DNA from: Pelotalea chapellei
Lineage (GTDB): Bacteria > Desulfobacterota > Desulfuromonadia > Geobacterales > Pseudopelobacteraceae
Assembly: GCF_018531195.1 (NCBI RefSeq)
Contig: NZ_JAHDYS010000004.1
Coordinates: 62,001 to 126,000, forward strand
Length of the DNA: 64,000 nt
Direction of reading: 5' to 3'
Shown here: positions 47,470-57,827 of the stretch, one piece after another
Layout: every line of letters begins with the position of its first letter
Numbering within the stretch: position 1 is the stretch's first letter
The notes under the pieces: generated by a model
Databases searched by the model: none
Told to the model about the DNA's origin: nothing
Seen by the model: the letters and a program-made list of their open reading frames with translations, nothing else
Made by a program: the position numbers and the translations under genes

Positions 47470-49026
47470 ATGTCGTTCACAGGCCGCATCCTGGCGAGCA
47501 ATGCAGTTATTCTCACTACTGCAATCGCTGCCATAACTGCTCTGAGTCCTGGAGATCACCTGCTGGTTTCACTGCTTGTCGGCGGAGCCATCCTGGCCTG
47601 CTCCTCGCTGGCACTCTGGCTACTCTGTCGCAAGGCCTTTGCACCGCTGACTGTTGTCGTCCAGGCACTGGAGAAGGCAGCTGCAGGGGATCTCTCTGTG
47701 CGTGCCGATGTTCACGACTCCGGAGAACTGGGTCGACTTGCCACTTCCTTCAACAAAATGATGAATGATATGAACCAGGCCATGCGTCAGTTTTTTTCAG
47801 TAGCAGACCTGGTGCGTGATTCGGTCGGCATGGTCCGCTCGACAACCGATGCCATGGCATCTGCAGCCGAAGACGTAGCAATGCAGGCCGGCACCATTGC
47901 CACGGCCAGTGAGGAAATGTCTGCCACATCGGGTGATATAGCACGCAACTGCCTCTATGCAGCCGAAAGCGCACAAAAAGCAAGCAGCCAGACCCATGCC
48001 GGTTCTGAACTTGCCCAAAACAGCTCCCGTCTCATGGAAAACATTGCCACGCGTGTCAATGAATCTGCATTGACTGTAGAAGGGCTCGGAAAACGCTCGG
48101 ACCAGATTGGCGCTATTGTCAATACCATCCAGGACATTGCCGACCAGACCAACCTTCTGGCATTGAATGCCGCCATTGAAGCGGCCCGGGCCGGTGAACA
48201 GGGTCGCGGCTTTGCGGTAGTTGCCGATGAGGTGCGCGCTCTTGCCGAACGTACCACCAGGGCTACCAAAGAAATCAGTACAATGATAAAATCCATCCAG
48301 GCAGAGACTTTGGCCGCCGTTACATCCATGGGAGAAGGGGTTGACGAAGTTACACGCGGCACAGCCGAAACTGCCCGCTCAGGAGAAGCCCTGGAAGACA
48401 TTCTGGAAAAGATCAACGAGCTTTCGATGCAGATCAGCCAGGTAGCCACAGCTGCAGAGGAACAGACTGCCACCACCCACGAAATAACCAATAACATCCA
48501 GATGATCACAGATGTAGTAAACCGAAACGTGGATAATGCACGCAGCACCACTGAGGCAACCATAATGCTTGCCACCCAGGTGGACGATCTGCATCAGCTG
48601 GTCGGCAAATTCAAGCTTGCCAAGGCTCTTGAGTGGGACAGCAGCTTTGTCATGGGCATCAATTCAATCGATACTCAGCACCGCAAACTTTTCGACATGG
48701 TTAATGATCTTCATGACGCCATGCAGCAGAAACGAAGCAAGGAGGCGGTCGGACAGATACTGGGACGCCTGATAGAATACACCGCATCACATTTTGCCAC
48801 AGAAGAGGATGCCTTCCGCACCACACGCTATCCTGATGAAACCGCACATAAACAGGAACATGCCAAACTGGTGGAACAGGTACTTCAACTGCAGGGAAAA
48901 TTCAATGCCGGCGAGGCGGTGCTCACACAAAGTGTCATCGAGTTCCTACAAGGCTGGCTGATTAACCACATAAAGGGAACTGACAAGCGTTACGCCCCTC
49001 ACCTGATAAAGAATGGTATCCGCTAA
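47470..49026 (+). CDS. Methyl-accepting chemotaxis protein with C-terminal hemerythrin domain
   Basis: A 518-residue receptor. Two adjacent N-terminal helices (about 10-55) have almost no periplasmic loop, so input must come from inside. A HAMP domain (about 57-110) and the coiled-coil signalling domain with the conserved tip [19 protein letters not shown] (about 224-242) follow. A bacteriohemerythrin domain (388-518) retains all diiron ligands: His in [19 protein letters not shown] and HIKGTD. Such fusions (DcrH type) sense oxygen or NO. AAGGAG precedes the chosen ATG. The stop overlaps the hisH start (TAATG). Confidence 0.92.
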   Translation: MSFTGRILASNAVILTTAIAAITALSPGDHLLVSLLVGGAILACSSLALWLLCRKAFAPLTVVVQALEKAAAGDLSVRADVHDSGELGRLATSFNKMMNDMNQAMRQFFSVADLVRDSVGMVRSTTDAMASAAEDVAMQAGTIATASEEMSATSGDIARNCLYAAESAQKASSQTHAGSELAQNSSRLMENIATRVNESALTVEGLGKRSDQIGAIVNTIQDIADQTNLLALNAAIEAARAGEQGRGFAVVADEVRALAERTTRATKEISTMIKSIQAETLAAVTSMGEGVDEVTRGTAETARSGEALEDILEKINELSMQISQVATAAEEQTATTHEITNNIQMITDVVNRNVDNARSTTEATIMLATQVDDLHQLVGKFKLAKALEWDSSFVMGINSIDTQHRKLFDMVNDLHDAMQQKRSKEAVGQILGRLIEYTASHFATEEDAFRTTRYPDETAHKQEHAKLVEQVLQLQGKFNAGEAVLTQSVIEFLQGWLINHIKGTDKRYAPHLIKNGIR

Positions 49027-49649
49027 TGATTGCAATCATAGATTACGGCATGGGCAACCTCTGCTCCGTTCAGAAAGGCTTTGAAAAGATCGGAGCCAAA
49101 GCTGTCATCACAGCAGACCCTCAGGCTGTGCTTGAAGCTGACAGAATTGTTCTTCCTGGTGTAGGCGCCTTCCGGGACTGCATGCACAACCTTGAAGAAG
49201 GGGGTTTTGTTGAACCGATCCTTCGCGTTATCGCAGAGGGACGGCCGTTTCTGGGAGTGTGCGTTGGTATGCAACTGCTCTTTACCGACAGTGTCGAATT
49301 CGGACTCTACCAGGGACTGAATGTGATTCCCGGGCATGTACTCCGTTTCCCCGATGGTGTACGGGAGCAGGACGAAATCCTGAAAGTCCCCCATATGGGC
49401 TGGAACCAGCTTCACGTTACCCATAGACCTCCTGCCTTTGACGGCATCAAAGAGGGCACCAACGTCTACTTCGTCCATTCCTACTACGTCAAGCCGGAAG
49501 ATGAATCCGTAATCGCCGCCACCACCAGCTATGGCATTGATTTCTGTTCTGCTGTCTGGAAGGACAATGTTGTGGCAACACAGTTTCATCCGGAAAAATC
49601 CCAGGACGCAGGATTGCGGATACTGAAAAATTTCGCAGAAATTCACTGA
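49026..49649 (+). CDS. hisH: Imidazole glycerol phosphate synthase, glutaminase subunit
   Basis: Class I glutamine amidotransferase that feeds ammonia to HisF in histidine biosynthesis. The 207-residue protein has the nucleophile Cys79 in FLGVCVGMQLL, the oxyanion region LPGVGAF, and His188/Glu190 in TQFHPEKSQ. It is translationally coupled to the upstream hemerythrin receptor, an unusual partner. hisA, hisF and hisE follow. Confidence 0.97.
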   Translation: MIAIIDYGMGNLCSVQKGFEKIGAKAVITADPQAVLEADRIVLPGVGAFRDCMHNLEEGGFVEPILRVIAEGRPFLGVCVGMQLLFTDSVEFGLYQGLNVIPGHVLRFPDGVREQDEILKVPHMGWNQLHVTHRPPAFDGIKEGTNVYFVHSYYVKPEDESVIAATTSYGIDFCSAVWKDNVVATQFHPEKSQDAGLRILKNFAEIH

Positions 49650-49736
49650 GCCACCAAGTACACAAAGAGCTGCAAAGGAATTTCATCCGGAACATTCCTT
49701 GGAGTCGTGTCTCTCGTGGTAACAAAAGGATGATGA

Positions 49737-50468
49737 ATGCTAGTCATACCCGCCATTGATTTGAAGGAAGGCAAGTGCGTCCGTCTTGAACAGGGGCTGA
49801 TGGACAAGGATACAATTTTTAACGAGAATCCTGCTGCTCAGGCTCTTGATTGGCAAAATCAAGGTGCCGAACTGCTGCATCTGGTCGACCTGGATGGGGC
49901 CTTTGCCGGTGAACCCAAAAACAGGGCAGCCATCGAAGCCATTATCAAGACCATCTCCATTCCGGCTCAATTGGGCGGCGGAATCCGTGACCTGGCAACC
50001 ATCGAAGCATATCTGTCAATGGGACTGTCACGCGTAATTATTGGTACGGCGGCCCAGCGCAATCCCGAACTTGTGCGCGAGGCCTGTGTCAGATACCCGG
50101 GACGCATTGTGGTTGGCATTGATGCAAAAGACGGCATGGTAGCTGTTCAGGGATGGGCAGAAGTCACCGGCATCACTGCTGTTGAACTTGCCAAAAAATT
50201 TGAGGATTGCGGAGTATCGGCCATTATTTACACCGACATCAGCCGGGACGGCATGTTGCAAGGCCCCAACCTGGAAGCAACCCGCTCATTGGCCGAAGCG
50301 GTCTCCATACCGGTCATCGCCTCAGGCGGAGTGTCCAGCCTGAAGGACATCAAAGATCTTATGGCGATTGAGCATAGTGGCGTTACCGGCGTAATTACCG
50401 GCAAAGCAGTGTACACTGGATCGATAAAACTGGCCGAAGCCATTTCATTAACAAGAGGGCAGGCCTGA
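49737..50468 (+). CDS. hisA: ProFAR isomerase
   Basis: 1-(5-phosphoribosyl)-5-[(5-phosphoribosylamino)methylideneamino]imidazole-4-carboxamide isomerase, a TIM barrel of 243 residues. Catalytic Asp8 is in [14 protein letters not shown] and the second Asp is in [14 protein letters not shown]. Phosphate-binding GGGIRDL and [10 protein letters not shown] are at the ends of strands 3 and 7. AAAAGGATGATGA precedes the ATG. Its stop overlaps the hisF start. Confidence 0.97.
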   Translation: MLVIPAIDLKEGKCVRLEQGLMDKDTIFNENPAAQALDWQNQGAELLHLVDLDGAFAGEPKNRAAIEAIIKTISIPAQLGGGIRDLATIEAYLSMGLSRVIIGTAAQRNPELVREACVRYPGRIVVGIDAKDGMVAVQGWAEVTGITAVELAKKFEDCGVSAIIYTDISRDGMLQGPNLEATRSLAEAVSIPVIASGGVSSLKDIKDLMAIEHSGVTGVITGKAVYTGSIKLAEAISLTRGQA

Positions 50469-51229
50469 TGCTGACCAAACGCATTATACCCTGTCTGGAT
50501 GTCAAAGGGGGACGTGTCGTCAAGGGGGTGCAGTTTCTTGAACTGCGCGACGCCGGCGACCCGGTCGAGATTGCCGAGATGTACGATCATCAGGGGGCAG
50601 ATGAGCTGACGTTTCTGGACATCACTGCTTCGAGCGATGATCGGGACACCATTGTGGATGTGGTACGCCGCACGGCCGAAAGAGTCTTCATGCCGCTCAC
50701 CGTCGGTGGAGGCATACGTACGGTTGAGGATATCCGCCGTATGCTCAATGCCGGAGCGGACAAAACATCCATCAATACGGCGGCTGTCCATCGACCCGAT
50801 TTCGTACGCGAAGCTGCCGAACGTTTTGGTTCCCAATGCACTGTCGTGGCAATTGATGCTCGCAGGGTACCGGGCGAGAAACGATGGGAAGTTCACACAC
50901 ATGGCGGTCGCAAGCCCACGGGTATCGATGTCATTGAATGGGCCGTGAGGATGGAAGCTTACGGCTCAGGTGAAATCCTCCTTACCAGCATGGATTGCGA
51001 TGGCACCAAGGATGGCTATGATCTCGAATTGACACGCGCAGTTGTCGATGCAGTCTCAATTCCGGTGATAGCATCGGGGGGCGTCGGAAATCTGGAACAT
51101 CTTTACGACGGTTTTACAAAGGCCGGAGCCAGCGCTTGTCTGGCTGCATCCATCTTCCACTACCGTGAATACACTATTGGTGAAGCCAAACAGTACCTGC
51201 ATGATAAAAATGTTTCCGTAAGGCTCTGA
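50468..51229 (+). CDS. hisF: Imidazole glycerol phosphate synthase, cyclase subunit
   Basis: TIM-barrel cyclase partner of HisH. The 253-residue protein has catalytic Asp11 in [14 protein letters not shown] and Asp130 region in [13 protein letters not shown], with phosphate loops [11 protein letters not shown] and [11 protein letters not shown]. It overlaps hisA by one base (TGATG), giving coupled translation of the HisA/HisF pair. Confidence 0.97.
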   Translation: MLTKRIIPCLDVKGGRVVKGVQFLELRDAGDPVEIAEMYDHQGADELTFLDITASSDDRDTIVDVVRRTAERVFMPLTVGGGIRTVEDIRRMLNAGADKTSINTAAVHRPDFVREAAERFGSQCTVVAIDARRVPGEKRWEVHTHGGRKPTGIDVIEWAVRMEAYGSGEILLTSMDCDGTKDGYDLELTRAVVDAVSIPVIASGGVGNLEHLYDGFTKAGASACLAASIFHYREYTIGEAKQYLHDKNVSVRL

Positions 51230-51292
51230 ATAAGATTGTAAATGCTGTGTGGAAGCTTGGGCACATGCAGATTTACAGCACGAGGTTAGTCA

Positions 51293-51622
51293 ATGAACGA
51301 CAACATCCTTAATGATGTTTATCAAGTCATACTCGACCGCAAGGCCAATCCGGGCGATAGTTCTTACACCGCGTCCCTGATGAAAAAAGGTCTTGATACG
51401 ATTCTCAAGAAAGTGGGTGAAGAGGCTACTGAACTCGTGATAGCCGGCAAAGGAGAGGTCCGCGAACAGATAGTCTATGAGACTGCTGATCTTTTCTTTC
51501 ACACGCTGGTTCTTTTGGGACATCAGGGGATTTCCCCGGAAGAAGTCTATGCAGAACTTCGCCGCAGATTTGGTATATCCGGTATCGCTGAAAAAAATGC
51601 GCGCACCAGCACAAGTGGTTGA
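51293..51622 (+). CDS. hisE: Phosphoribosyl-ATP pyrophosphatase
   Basis: Second step of histidine biosynthesis; an all-alpha NTP-pyrophosphohydrolase of 109 residues. The metal site is in [14 protein letters not shown] and [14 protein letters not shown], and [12 protein letters not shown] is also typical. HisE is separate here, not fused to HisI. It ends the hisH-A-F-E cluster; hisG, D, C, B and I are not in the window. Confidence 0.95.
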   Translation: MNDNILNDVYQVILDRKANPGDSSYTASLMKKGLDTILKKVGEEATELVIAGKGEVREQIVYETADLFFHTLVLLGHQGISPEEVYAELRRRFGISGIAEKNARTSTSG

Positions 51623-51648
51623 TCCAACTAAGCATCTGCTTTTATGTG

Positions 51649-51676
51649 TTGACAACTGTGCGTTAACTGTTATTCT
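51649..51676 (+). promoter_or_regulatory. Promoter of the rpsU-dnaG-rpoD operon
   Basis: Consensus -35 TTGACA (51649-51654), a 16-bp spacer and TATTCT (51671-51676), 82 bases before the rpsU start. Confidence 0.55.
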
Positions 51677-51758
51677 ATAAAACTCTCAAAATTTTTACAT
51701 CACGGCGTAGCAATCACGTCATCTATGCAGTCACTTCAAAATGAGGGGAGGGATATGG

Positions 51759-51956
51759 ATGCCGGGAGTAAAAATCAAGGAAAGTGAGCCGTTTGAACTC
51801 GCTCTGAAGAAATTCAAAAAACAGTGTGAAAAAGCAGGAATTCTTTCCGAAGTCCGCAAACGCGAACATTACGAAAAACCAAGTATCAAACGCAAGAAAA
51901 AGGCCATCGCAGCTCGCAAACGCGCCCTCAAGAAACAGCGCAAAATGATGGACTAG
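51759..51956 (+). CDS. rpsU: 30S ribosomal protein S21
   Basis: A 65-residue very basic protein ([19 protein letters not shown], Cys28-free core, [19 protein letters not shown]). The start at MPGV has GGGAGGGATATGG before it; an upstream ATG would add six unusual residues. It is the first gene of the macromolecular-synthesis operon, followed 8 bases later by yqeY. Confidence 0.95.
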   Translation: MPGVKIKESEPFELALKKFKKQCEKAGILSEVRKREHYEKPSIKRKKKAIAARKRALKKQRKMMD

Positions 51957-51964
51957 GGATAACG

Positions 51965-52408
51965 ATGACACTCAAAGAGCAGATAACAGATGCGATGAAG
52001 CAAGCCATGAAAGCACGTGATGATTTGCGTCTTTCCGTCATCCGCATGATCCGCTCAACAGTGCAAAATCGTGAAATTGATCAGAGACAGGAACTGGATG
52101 ACCAGGGAATAATCGAGGTAGTCTCGACCCTGGTCAAACAGCGCCGAGAATCAATCCGTCTTTACCAGGAAGGTAACCGGCAGGATCTGGTTGCAAAGGA
52201 AGAAGCGGAATTGGCTATCCTGCTCGGTTTTCTCCCCACACAACTCAGCAGCAATGAAATCTCTGATTTGGTAGTAAAGGTTATTGGCGAAATAGGGGCA
52301 TCGGGCATCAAGGACATGGGACGGGTCATGAAGACGCTCACTCCAGTGACGGCAGGCCGGGCTGACGGCAAAGTTGTCAGCGACATGGTGAAACAGCATC
52401 TTTCCTGA
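51965..52408 (+). CDS. yqeY: GatB/YqeY domain protein
   Basis: A 147-residue helical protein similar to the C-terminal tRNA-binding tail of GatB. Motifs: MKQAMKARDDLRLSVIRMI, EAELAILLGFLPTQLS, GIKDMGRVMKTL and ADGKVVSDMVKQHL. It is commonly found between rpsU and dnaG. The exact role is unclear; a link to tRNA-dependent amidation is inferred only from the shared domain. Confidence 0.92.
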   Translation: MTLKEQITDAMKQAMKARDDLRLSVIRMIRSTVQNREIDQRQELDDQGIIEVVSTLVKQRRESIRLYQEGNRQDLVAKEEAELAILLGFLPTQLSSNEISDLVVKVIGEIGASGIKDMGRVMKTLTPVTAGRADGKVVSDMVKQHLS

Positions 52409-52505
52409 CCGCCACACGAATATCCGGCCTAACAGCTGAATATTCGACCGCGAAGGGGCTATCACTATTGATCGCCTTTTTTTTTGGCCATACTGAGAGT
52501 TTCTA

Positions 52506-52997
52506 ATGAGTCTTCCGGACATCCTCATTCTGATGACCCTGCTGTTTTTTGCCATCAAGGGGTTGACTCGCGGGCTCATCAACGAAACTGCCTCACTTGC
52601 CGCCCTTATCCTCGGAGGTTGGCTCGCATACCGTTACTACCCGGCCTTTTCCATTCCACTACGGAACATCCTGCACATTCCAGCCCATGCAGCTGCTTTT
52701 TTAGCCTTCATGCTTCTGCTGATGCTGACAGGATTCATCGCCCACGTCCTTGGCAATATCATCACCACAGCTTTGCGGGTCATCATGCTTGGCACCCTTA
52801 ACCGGGTTGGAGGATTGCTGATTGGAGCCGCAGAAGGTGCGTTGCTGCTCAGCATGCTCTTCTGCATCGGGACAGCCGATTTCATGCCTGGGATAATGAA
52901 GCAGAAGATTCATTCAAACCAGTCGGCTGCAATGTTTGCCCAGCTGGGCGACCAAATGCTCTCCGTTTGGCGTGGAAAAACAGGCAGTCAGCCATGA
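52506..52997 (+). CDS. CvpA family membrane protein
   Basis: A 163-residue protein with four membrane helices and the CvpA pattern (DILILMTLLFFAIKGLTRG, then GGWLAYRYY, and VGGLLIGAAEGALLLSML). CvpA relatives are linked to colicin V production in E. coli and to envelope stress in other bacteria. Its stop overlaps the dnaG start (ATGA). Confidence 0.85.
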   Translation: MSLPDILILMTLLFFAIKGLTRGLINETASLAALILGGWLAYRYYPAFSIPLRNILHIPAHAAAFLAFMLLLMLTGFIAHVLGNIITTALRVIMLGTLNRVGGLLIGAAEGALLLSMLFCIGTADFMPGIMKQKIHSNQSAAMFAQLGDQMLSVWRGKTGSQP

Positions 52998-54748
52998 TTC
53001 CAGAAGAAAAAATCCGCGAAGTCCTGGAGCGGCTTTCCATTGTGGAAGTTGTCTCGGACTACGTTCAGTTGCGGCGCTCAGGCAGTAATTATACAGGGCT
53101 TTGCCCGTTCCACGGAGAGAAGACCCCTTCATTCAACGTCAATCCGGCTCGGGAAATATTCCACTGTTTCGGATGTGGCGCCGGTGGGAATGCGCTTTCA
53201 TTTGTCATGAAAATCGAAGGCCTGGCTTTTCCCGAGGCGGTCAAAATGCTGGCCCGCAAAGCTGGCATCGAGATTGAAGAGCGGCAACTGACGCTTGCAG
53301 AAAAGCAGGCCCAGAACGATCGACAGGCTTTTCAGCGAATAAACGACCTGACAGTAGAATATTACCGATCGGTCCTTGAGCATTCACCGGCAGGCGCCGT
53401 TGCCCGGAAATATCTTGAAAAACGCACAGCCACGGGAGAAATTGCCGCGGCATATCAGCTTGGATATGCATCAGACCGAAGTGATGGCCTGGTGCAACAT
53501 CTTAAGGCAAATGGGGCTGACCTGGAGAAGGCCCTGAAACTTGGAATCATACGAAAAAGCGACAGAGGCTGGTATGACCTGTTCCGCAGCCGCCTGATGT
53601 TTCCTATATGTGATCCGAAGGGAAATACTATCGCTTTTGCCGGACGAGTACTTGACGCTTCCCTGCCCAAGTACATAAATTCGCCTGAATCGCCGCTCTA
53701 CCACAAGAGTTCTGTGCTTTTTGGCATTAACATGGCTCTTCCGGCCATACGATCTGAAAACAGTGTCATAATTGTGGAAGGGTACTTTGACCATTTGGCG
53801 CTTTTTCGGGCAGGCATTCGCAACGTGGTTGCAACCTGCGGCACTGCGCTGACTGCCAGTCATGCGGCTTTACTGAAACGTCATGCAGCAAAGGTATTTA
53901 CCCTGTTTGACAGCGATACGGCAGGCCGCAAGGCAACCATTCGGTCCATGGAACTTTTCCTTGAACAGCGGTTGCCGGCTTATGTCATAACTTTGCCAGC
54001 CGGTGATGATCCGGATAGTTTTCTGGCCTCCAACACTGTGGAAGATTTTCGCAGCCGACAGACAAAAGCCCGGCCGGCTTTTGATTTTTTTGTGCGATCC
54101 TTGCTGGCAGCAACACCCGCCGACAGTGTCGATAATAAAGTACGGGTGATTGATGAGCTAGCACCCAGGTTTCGTAAAATTGCGGATCCGGTTGAACGAG
54201 ATCTCTATGAGAAAGAGATCTGCCGCTTAATGGCGATTGCACCGCATGCTTTTCGCAAGCGTCTCGGTGGAATGGATCTCACAGCCCGGGATATCGATGG
54301 AGCTCAGTCACCTCGCCCCTCCCGCCAGGGAGACAAGCGGCAGGAAACACTGCTTGCAGTTATGATCAGATACCCTGAAGCACGTCGGGAAATCTGTGGT
54401 ACCGGAGCTAATTCGTTTTTTGATGGCCCTTACCTGGAACTGGCACAACGGATAGCCTCCGCCTTGTCAGACAACGAAGACATTCAGGTTTTGCGTCACT
54501 TGACCGAAAAGATAGAAGATGAAGAACTCAAGATGATTCTGACACGTCTGCTTGTTTCCGATGATCATCTTGCGGACATAAATTGGCGGGATGTTTTTGA
54601 CCATTGCCGGCGCGGTCGGGAGAAAAAAGCCCTCGGTTCAATGAAGGACATTGCAGCACAATTGGCTGTTCTGGAGCCGGACAGCGAAGAATACACGGCA
54701 CTGCTGCAACAGGCTGATGCATTGCGCACCAGAAAATCGAGACTGTAG
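52994..54748 (+). CDS. dnaG: DNA primase
   Basis: Synthesises RNA primers at the replication fork. The start MIPEEKIREVL was chosen because it overlaps the upstream stop and fits the family; a longer frame begins inside the previous gene. The zinc-binding domain has Cys37, His40, Cys58 and Cys61 (CPFHGEKTPSFNV and FHCFGCG). The TOPRIM core has FAGRVLD, IIVEGYFDHL and FDSDTAGRKA. A C-terminal helicase-binding region completes 584 residues. rpoD follows 27 bases on. Confidence 0.97.
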   Translation: MIPEEKIREVLERLSIVEVVSDYVQLRRSGSNYTGLCPFHGEKTPSFNVNPAREIFHCFGCGAGGNALSFVMKIEGLAFPEAVKMLARKAGIEIEERQLTLAEKQAQNDRQAFQRINDLTVEYYRSVLEHSPAGAVARKYLEKRTATGEIAAAYQLGYASDRSDGLVQHLKANGADLEKALKLGIIRKSDRGWYDLFRSRLMFPICDPKGNTIAFAGRVLDASLPKYINSPESPLYHKSSVLFGINMALPAIRSENSVIIVEGYFDHLALFRAGIRNVVATCGTALTASHAALLKRHAAKVFTLFDSDTAGRKATIRSMELFLEQRLPAYVITLPAGDDPDSFLASNTVEDFRSRQTKARPAFDFFVRSLLAATPADSVDNKVRVIDELAPRFRKIADPVERDLYEKEICRLMAIAPHAFRKRLGGMDLTARDIDGAQSPRPSRQGDKRQETLLAVMIRYPEARREICGTGANSFFDGPYLELAQRIASALSDNEDIQVLRHLTEKIEDEELKMILTRLLVSDDHLADINWRDVFDHCRRGREKKALGSMKDIAAQLAVLEPDSEEYTALLQQADALRTRKSRL

Positions 54749-54775
54749 CTAAGCGCTACTTTTTGAGGTGAAAGA

Positions 54776-56524
54776 ATGGCAAAGAAAAATATGGATGAAG
54801 TCAAACAATTGATAGACCTCGGCAAGGAAAAAGGCTTCCTTACCTTTGACGAAGTAAATGACATTCTCCCTCCAGATATTGCCACCGAACAGATCGATGA
54901 TGTTATGGGCATGTTCGGAGATATGGATATTGAAATTGTTGATTCTTCCCAGAAAGTAAAGATTCCAAAACTCAAAATAGATATGGAAGAAGATGAAGAA
55001 GCCGAAGGCGAGGCCGAAGAGGTAGAATTTGAACCGGGCTCCATTGGTCGAACCAGCGATCCTGTACGTATGTACCTTCGGGAAATGGGATCAGTTTCAC
55101 TACTTACTCGTGAGGGTGAAGTTGAAATAGCAAAGCGTATTGAAGATGGTGAAAGAGATGTTGCCAGTGTTATTCTCAACACGCCAATCACAATCAAAGA
55201 AGTAGTGCAACTGGGAGAGAAACTGCGTAAATTCCAGATTGGCGCCTCTGAGATCAGCAAAGAAGTTGAAGAGGAAGTACTTGAAGAGGATGAAGAGGAT
55301 GTGCCTAAACTGCGCATCCTGGAAATAATCGATGCAATTGCGGCTGGTGACCAGGAGTTGACCGCCCTTGCTACCGAGATTGAAGATTCAAAAGCAGTTG
55401 CTAAAAAACGTGAGATGGAGAAAAGGTTACGCGAGGTCAAGGATCATCAGGAGGAGTTGCTTACTTCCCTGCGCCTCAAGGACCGCCACATCAACAAGAT
55501 TTCAGAGCGACTAAAAGAGCTTTCTTATACGGTCGACCGGATGATGAGAGAATTGTCCGACCTTGAAAAGCTGATACCTTCAGACAAGCTCAAGATTCTT
55601 ATCGACAAGTATCAGAAAGATGAAGAAAAAGCGGCTGCTGAAATAAAGAAACTTAAACTCAGTGCGGAAGAAATCGACAAACTCGACAAACGGCTAAGGA
55701 CAGCAGCCCGCAAACAGCAAAAAGTAGAGCAGGAATCGGGGTTCAAGGCCACCGCGCTCTCCACTGCGCTTAAAGCTATCGAAGAGGGTGAATGCAAGGC
55801 GCGGCTTGCCAAGTCAGAACTCATCGAAGCCAACCTGCGACTCGTTGTATCCATCGCGAAAAAATACACCAATCGCGGCCTGCAGTTTCTTGACCTGATC
55901 CAGGAAGGAAACATCGGCCTGATGAAGGCTGTCGATAAATTTGAATATCAGCGCGGATATAAATTTTCCACCTACGCAACATGGTGGATTCGCCAGGCTA
56001 TTACACGTGCCATTGCCGATCAGGCGCGCACCATACGTATTCCGGTGCACATGATCGAAACCATCAACAAGTTGATCCGCACCAGCCGTCAGCTTGTTCA
56101 GGAAAACGGACGTGAGCCATCTCCTGAAGAAATTGCGGAGCGCATGCAACTGCCCCTCGAAAAGGTGCGCAAAGTTCTCAAGATAGCCAAGGAACCTATT
56201 TCTCTTGAAACACCAATTGGGGAGGAAGAAGATTCGCATCTTGGAGATTTTATTGAAGACAAGGCAGTGGTATCGCCCATTGAGGCGGTTATCAAGGCAA
56301 ACCTTTCCGAACAGACTGCCAGAGTTCTTTCCACCCTGACCCCTCGCGAGGAAAAAGTTTTGCGTATGCGTTTCGGCATAGGCGAAAAGAGCGACCACAC
56401 CTTGGAAGAAGTAGGCCAGGATTTTGAAGTAACCCGTGAAAGAATTAGGCAGATTGAAGCTAAGGCCCTGCGCAAGCTCCGTCATCCGAGCCGTAGCAAA
56501 AAGCTGAAGAGCTTCGTTGAGTAA
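54776..56524 (+). CDS. rpoD: RNA polymerase primary sigma factor (sigma70)
   Basis: Housekeeping sigma factor of 582 residues. Region 1.1 ([18 protein letters not shown], then FDEVNDILP), acidic linker, region 1.2 ([15 protein letters not shown]), a non-conserved insertion rich in Lys/Glu, region 2 ([37 protein letters not shown]), region 3 and region 4 ([20 protein letters not shown]) are all present. GAGGTG precedes the ATG. Position after dnaG is the classical arrangement. Confidence 0.98.
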   Translation: MAKKNMDEVKQLIDLGKEKGFLTFDEVNDILPPDIATEQIDDVMGMFGDMDIEIVDSSQKVKIPKLKIDMEEDEEAEGEAEEVEFEPGSIGRTSDPVRMYLREMGSVSLLTREGEVEIAKRIEDGERDVASVILNTPITIKEVVQLGEKLRKFQIGASEISKEVEEEVLEEDEEDVPKLRILEIIDAIAAGDQELTALATEIEDSKAVAKKREMEKRLREVKDHQEELLTSLRLKDRHINKISERLKELSYTVDRMMRELSDLEKLIPSDKLKILIDKYQKDEEKAAAEIKKLKLSAEEIDKLDKRLRTAARKQQKVEQESGFKATALSTALKAIEEGECKARLAKSELIEANLRLVVSIAKKYTNRGLQFLDLIQEGNIGLMKAVDKFEYQRGYKFSTYATWWIRQAITRAIADQARTIRIPVHMIETINKLIRTSRQLVQENGREPSPEEIAERMQLPLEKVRKVLKIAKEPISLETPIGEEEDSHLGDFIEDKAVVSPIEAVIKANLSEQTARVLSTLTPREEKVLRMRFGIGEKSDHTLEEVGQDFEVTRERIRQIEAKALRKLRHPSRSKKLKSFVE

Positions 56525-56526
56525 AT

Positions 56527-57822
56527 ATGTTTAGAAGTAACCTAGTGAAATTTGGGATCAAGCCGGTCCTCTGCTGCATCCTCGTGGTGTTGTTGGGGGC
56601 CGGCGTTGTTTTTTCTGCTGAACCGGATGATTCAGGCCTTTTTGTCGAAGCTTTCAATGCTTCCCACCAAAAAGACTATCTGCTCGTCATTGAGAGATTA
56701 GAACGCCTCCACCAGATATTTCCGGACACCCCCCTGCGTGACATTTCACTGCTCCTGATGGCACGGGCCGCTTTTAAATCAGGGGATAACGATCTGGCTG
56801 CAAAAACGATCAGGCTGTTCACTCAAGAGTTCCCTGAAAGCAATCTGGTACCGAGCATAGAGGAAGAGTTACTGGCCCTGGCGAAGCGCCAGAAAAAAGG
56901 CGAGAAGCTGCTTCCCACCAAGCAATTACGAGTAGCAGCCCAAAAGGTGCGTTCTGATCGGATTGCCATGGAACAAGCTGCAGCATTGAAGGCAGAACAG
57001 GAACGACTTGAGCGGGAAAAGGCGGAGCGGGTTCGTATCGCAAAAGAAAAAGCCGAATCCGAGCGCAAGGAACGCGAGCGCCTTGCTGCTGAAAAAGCGG
57101 CGAAAGAAAGCATACGGTTGGCTATTTCACTTCCTCAGGATATTCGACAGATCGAAGCCGGTACACATGGCAAGATCCTGTTTGAACTGCACAATAAAGG
57201 AATTACCAGCGAAAATTTTCATCTGGCGGTGCCCCTCCCCGCTGAGTACGCTCCGGCCTTGACAGCCGTTGATAAGACTGAAGCGCTCCAACAAATATCC
57301 CTGGCTGCTGGAGAAACCTTCAAAGGTGTGCTTAACATCAAAATGCCTGAGAGCAGGATTGACGGTTATAAACTCAGCATTCCACTCAAGGCTGTTTCCA
57401 CCAGATTCAGCGATGTACATTTCTCAAAAGACATTCTGGTTGCGGCATCGGCTCCTCTGGTCAGAGTAGTAGCCAGGCCTCTTCCCTCACAGACATCGGG
57501 AGGAGGAATAGTTACCTATCGTATTACCACGATCAATGCGGGGTCACTGACTGCACGAGACCTGACTGTGCGTACGATCCTGCCGCAGCAGTTGGAATTC
57601 GTCCAGGCGGCCGGCACACACCAGAAAGAATCGCCGGGAGTTTTTTCTTTCAAAATCGATGTTCTGGAAACGGGTAGAGTTGAGGAGTTCACCCTTACTG
57701 CACGAGTAAAAGAAGATATTGAGGACAAACAGGAACTGCGCTGCAGAATTGAAGTAACAAATAGACAGCTGCAGTTGAAAGAAGTCTTTAACTCAGCCGC
57801 AGCTGTGGTGGTAAAAAAATAG
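56527..57822 (+). CDS. Exported coiled-coil protein with repeat-like and DUF11-like domains
   Basis: A 431-residue protein with an N-terminal signal (LCCILVVLLGAGVVFSA). TPR-like helices (about 40-115; SHQKDYLLVIERLERLHQIF, FKSGDNDLAAKTI) are followed by a charged coiled coil (about 150-195; repeats of Glu/Arg/Lys/Ala). Two Ig-like beta modules follow, the second resembling DUF11 (VTYRITTINAGSLTARDLTV, LPQQLEFVQAAG). It begins 2 bases after rpoD and is probably part of its transcript. It resembles periplasmic or outer-membrane scaffold proteins, and its function is unknown. Confidence 0.75.
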   Translation: MFRSNLVKFGIKPVLCCILVVLLGAGVVFSAEPDDSGLFVEAFNASHQKDYLLVIERLERLHQIFPDTPLRDISLLLMARAAFKSGDNDLAAKTIRLFTQEFPESNLVPSIEEELLALAKRQKKGEKLLPTKQLRVAAQKVRSDRIAMEQAAALKAEQERLEREKAERVRIAKEKAESERKERERLAAEKAAKESIRLAISLPQDIRQIEAGTHGKILFELHNKGITSENFHLAVPLPAEYAPALTAVDKTEALQQISLAAGETFKGVLNIKMPESRIDGYKLSIPLKAVSTRFSDVHFSKDILVAASAPLVRVVARPLPSQTSGGGIVTYRITTINAGSLTARDLTVRTILPQQLEFVQAAGTHQKESPGVFSFKIDVLETGRVEEFTLTARVKEDIEDKQELRCRIEVTNRQLQLKEVFNSAAAVVVKK

Positions 57823-57827
57823 TTTTA

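Noticed and set aside
49023-49646. Minus-strand frame the same length as hisH
   Set aside because: It is the exact shadow of hisH with no motifs.
54565-55440. Ser-rich frame antisense to rpoD
   Set aside because: Its Ser/Ile-rich composition arises from the Glu/Lys-rich rpoD coding sequence on the other strand.
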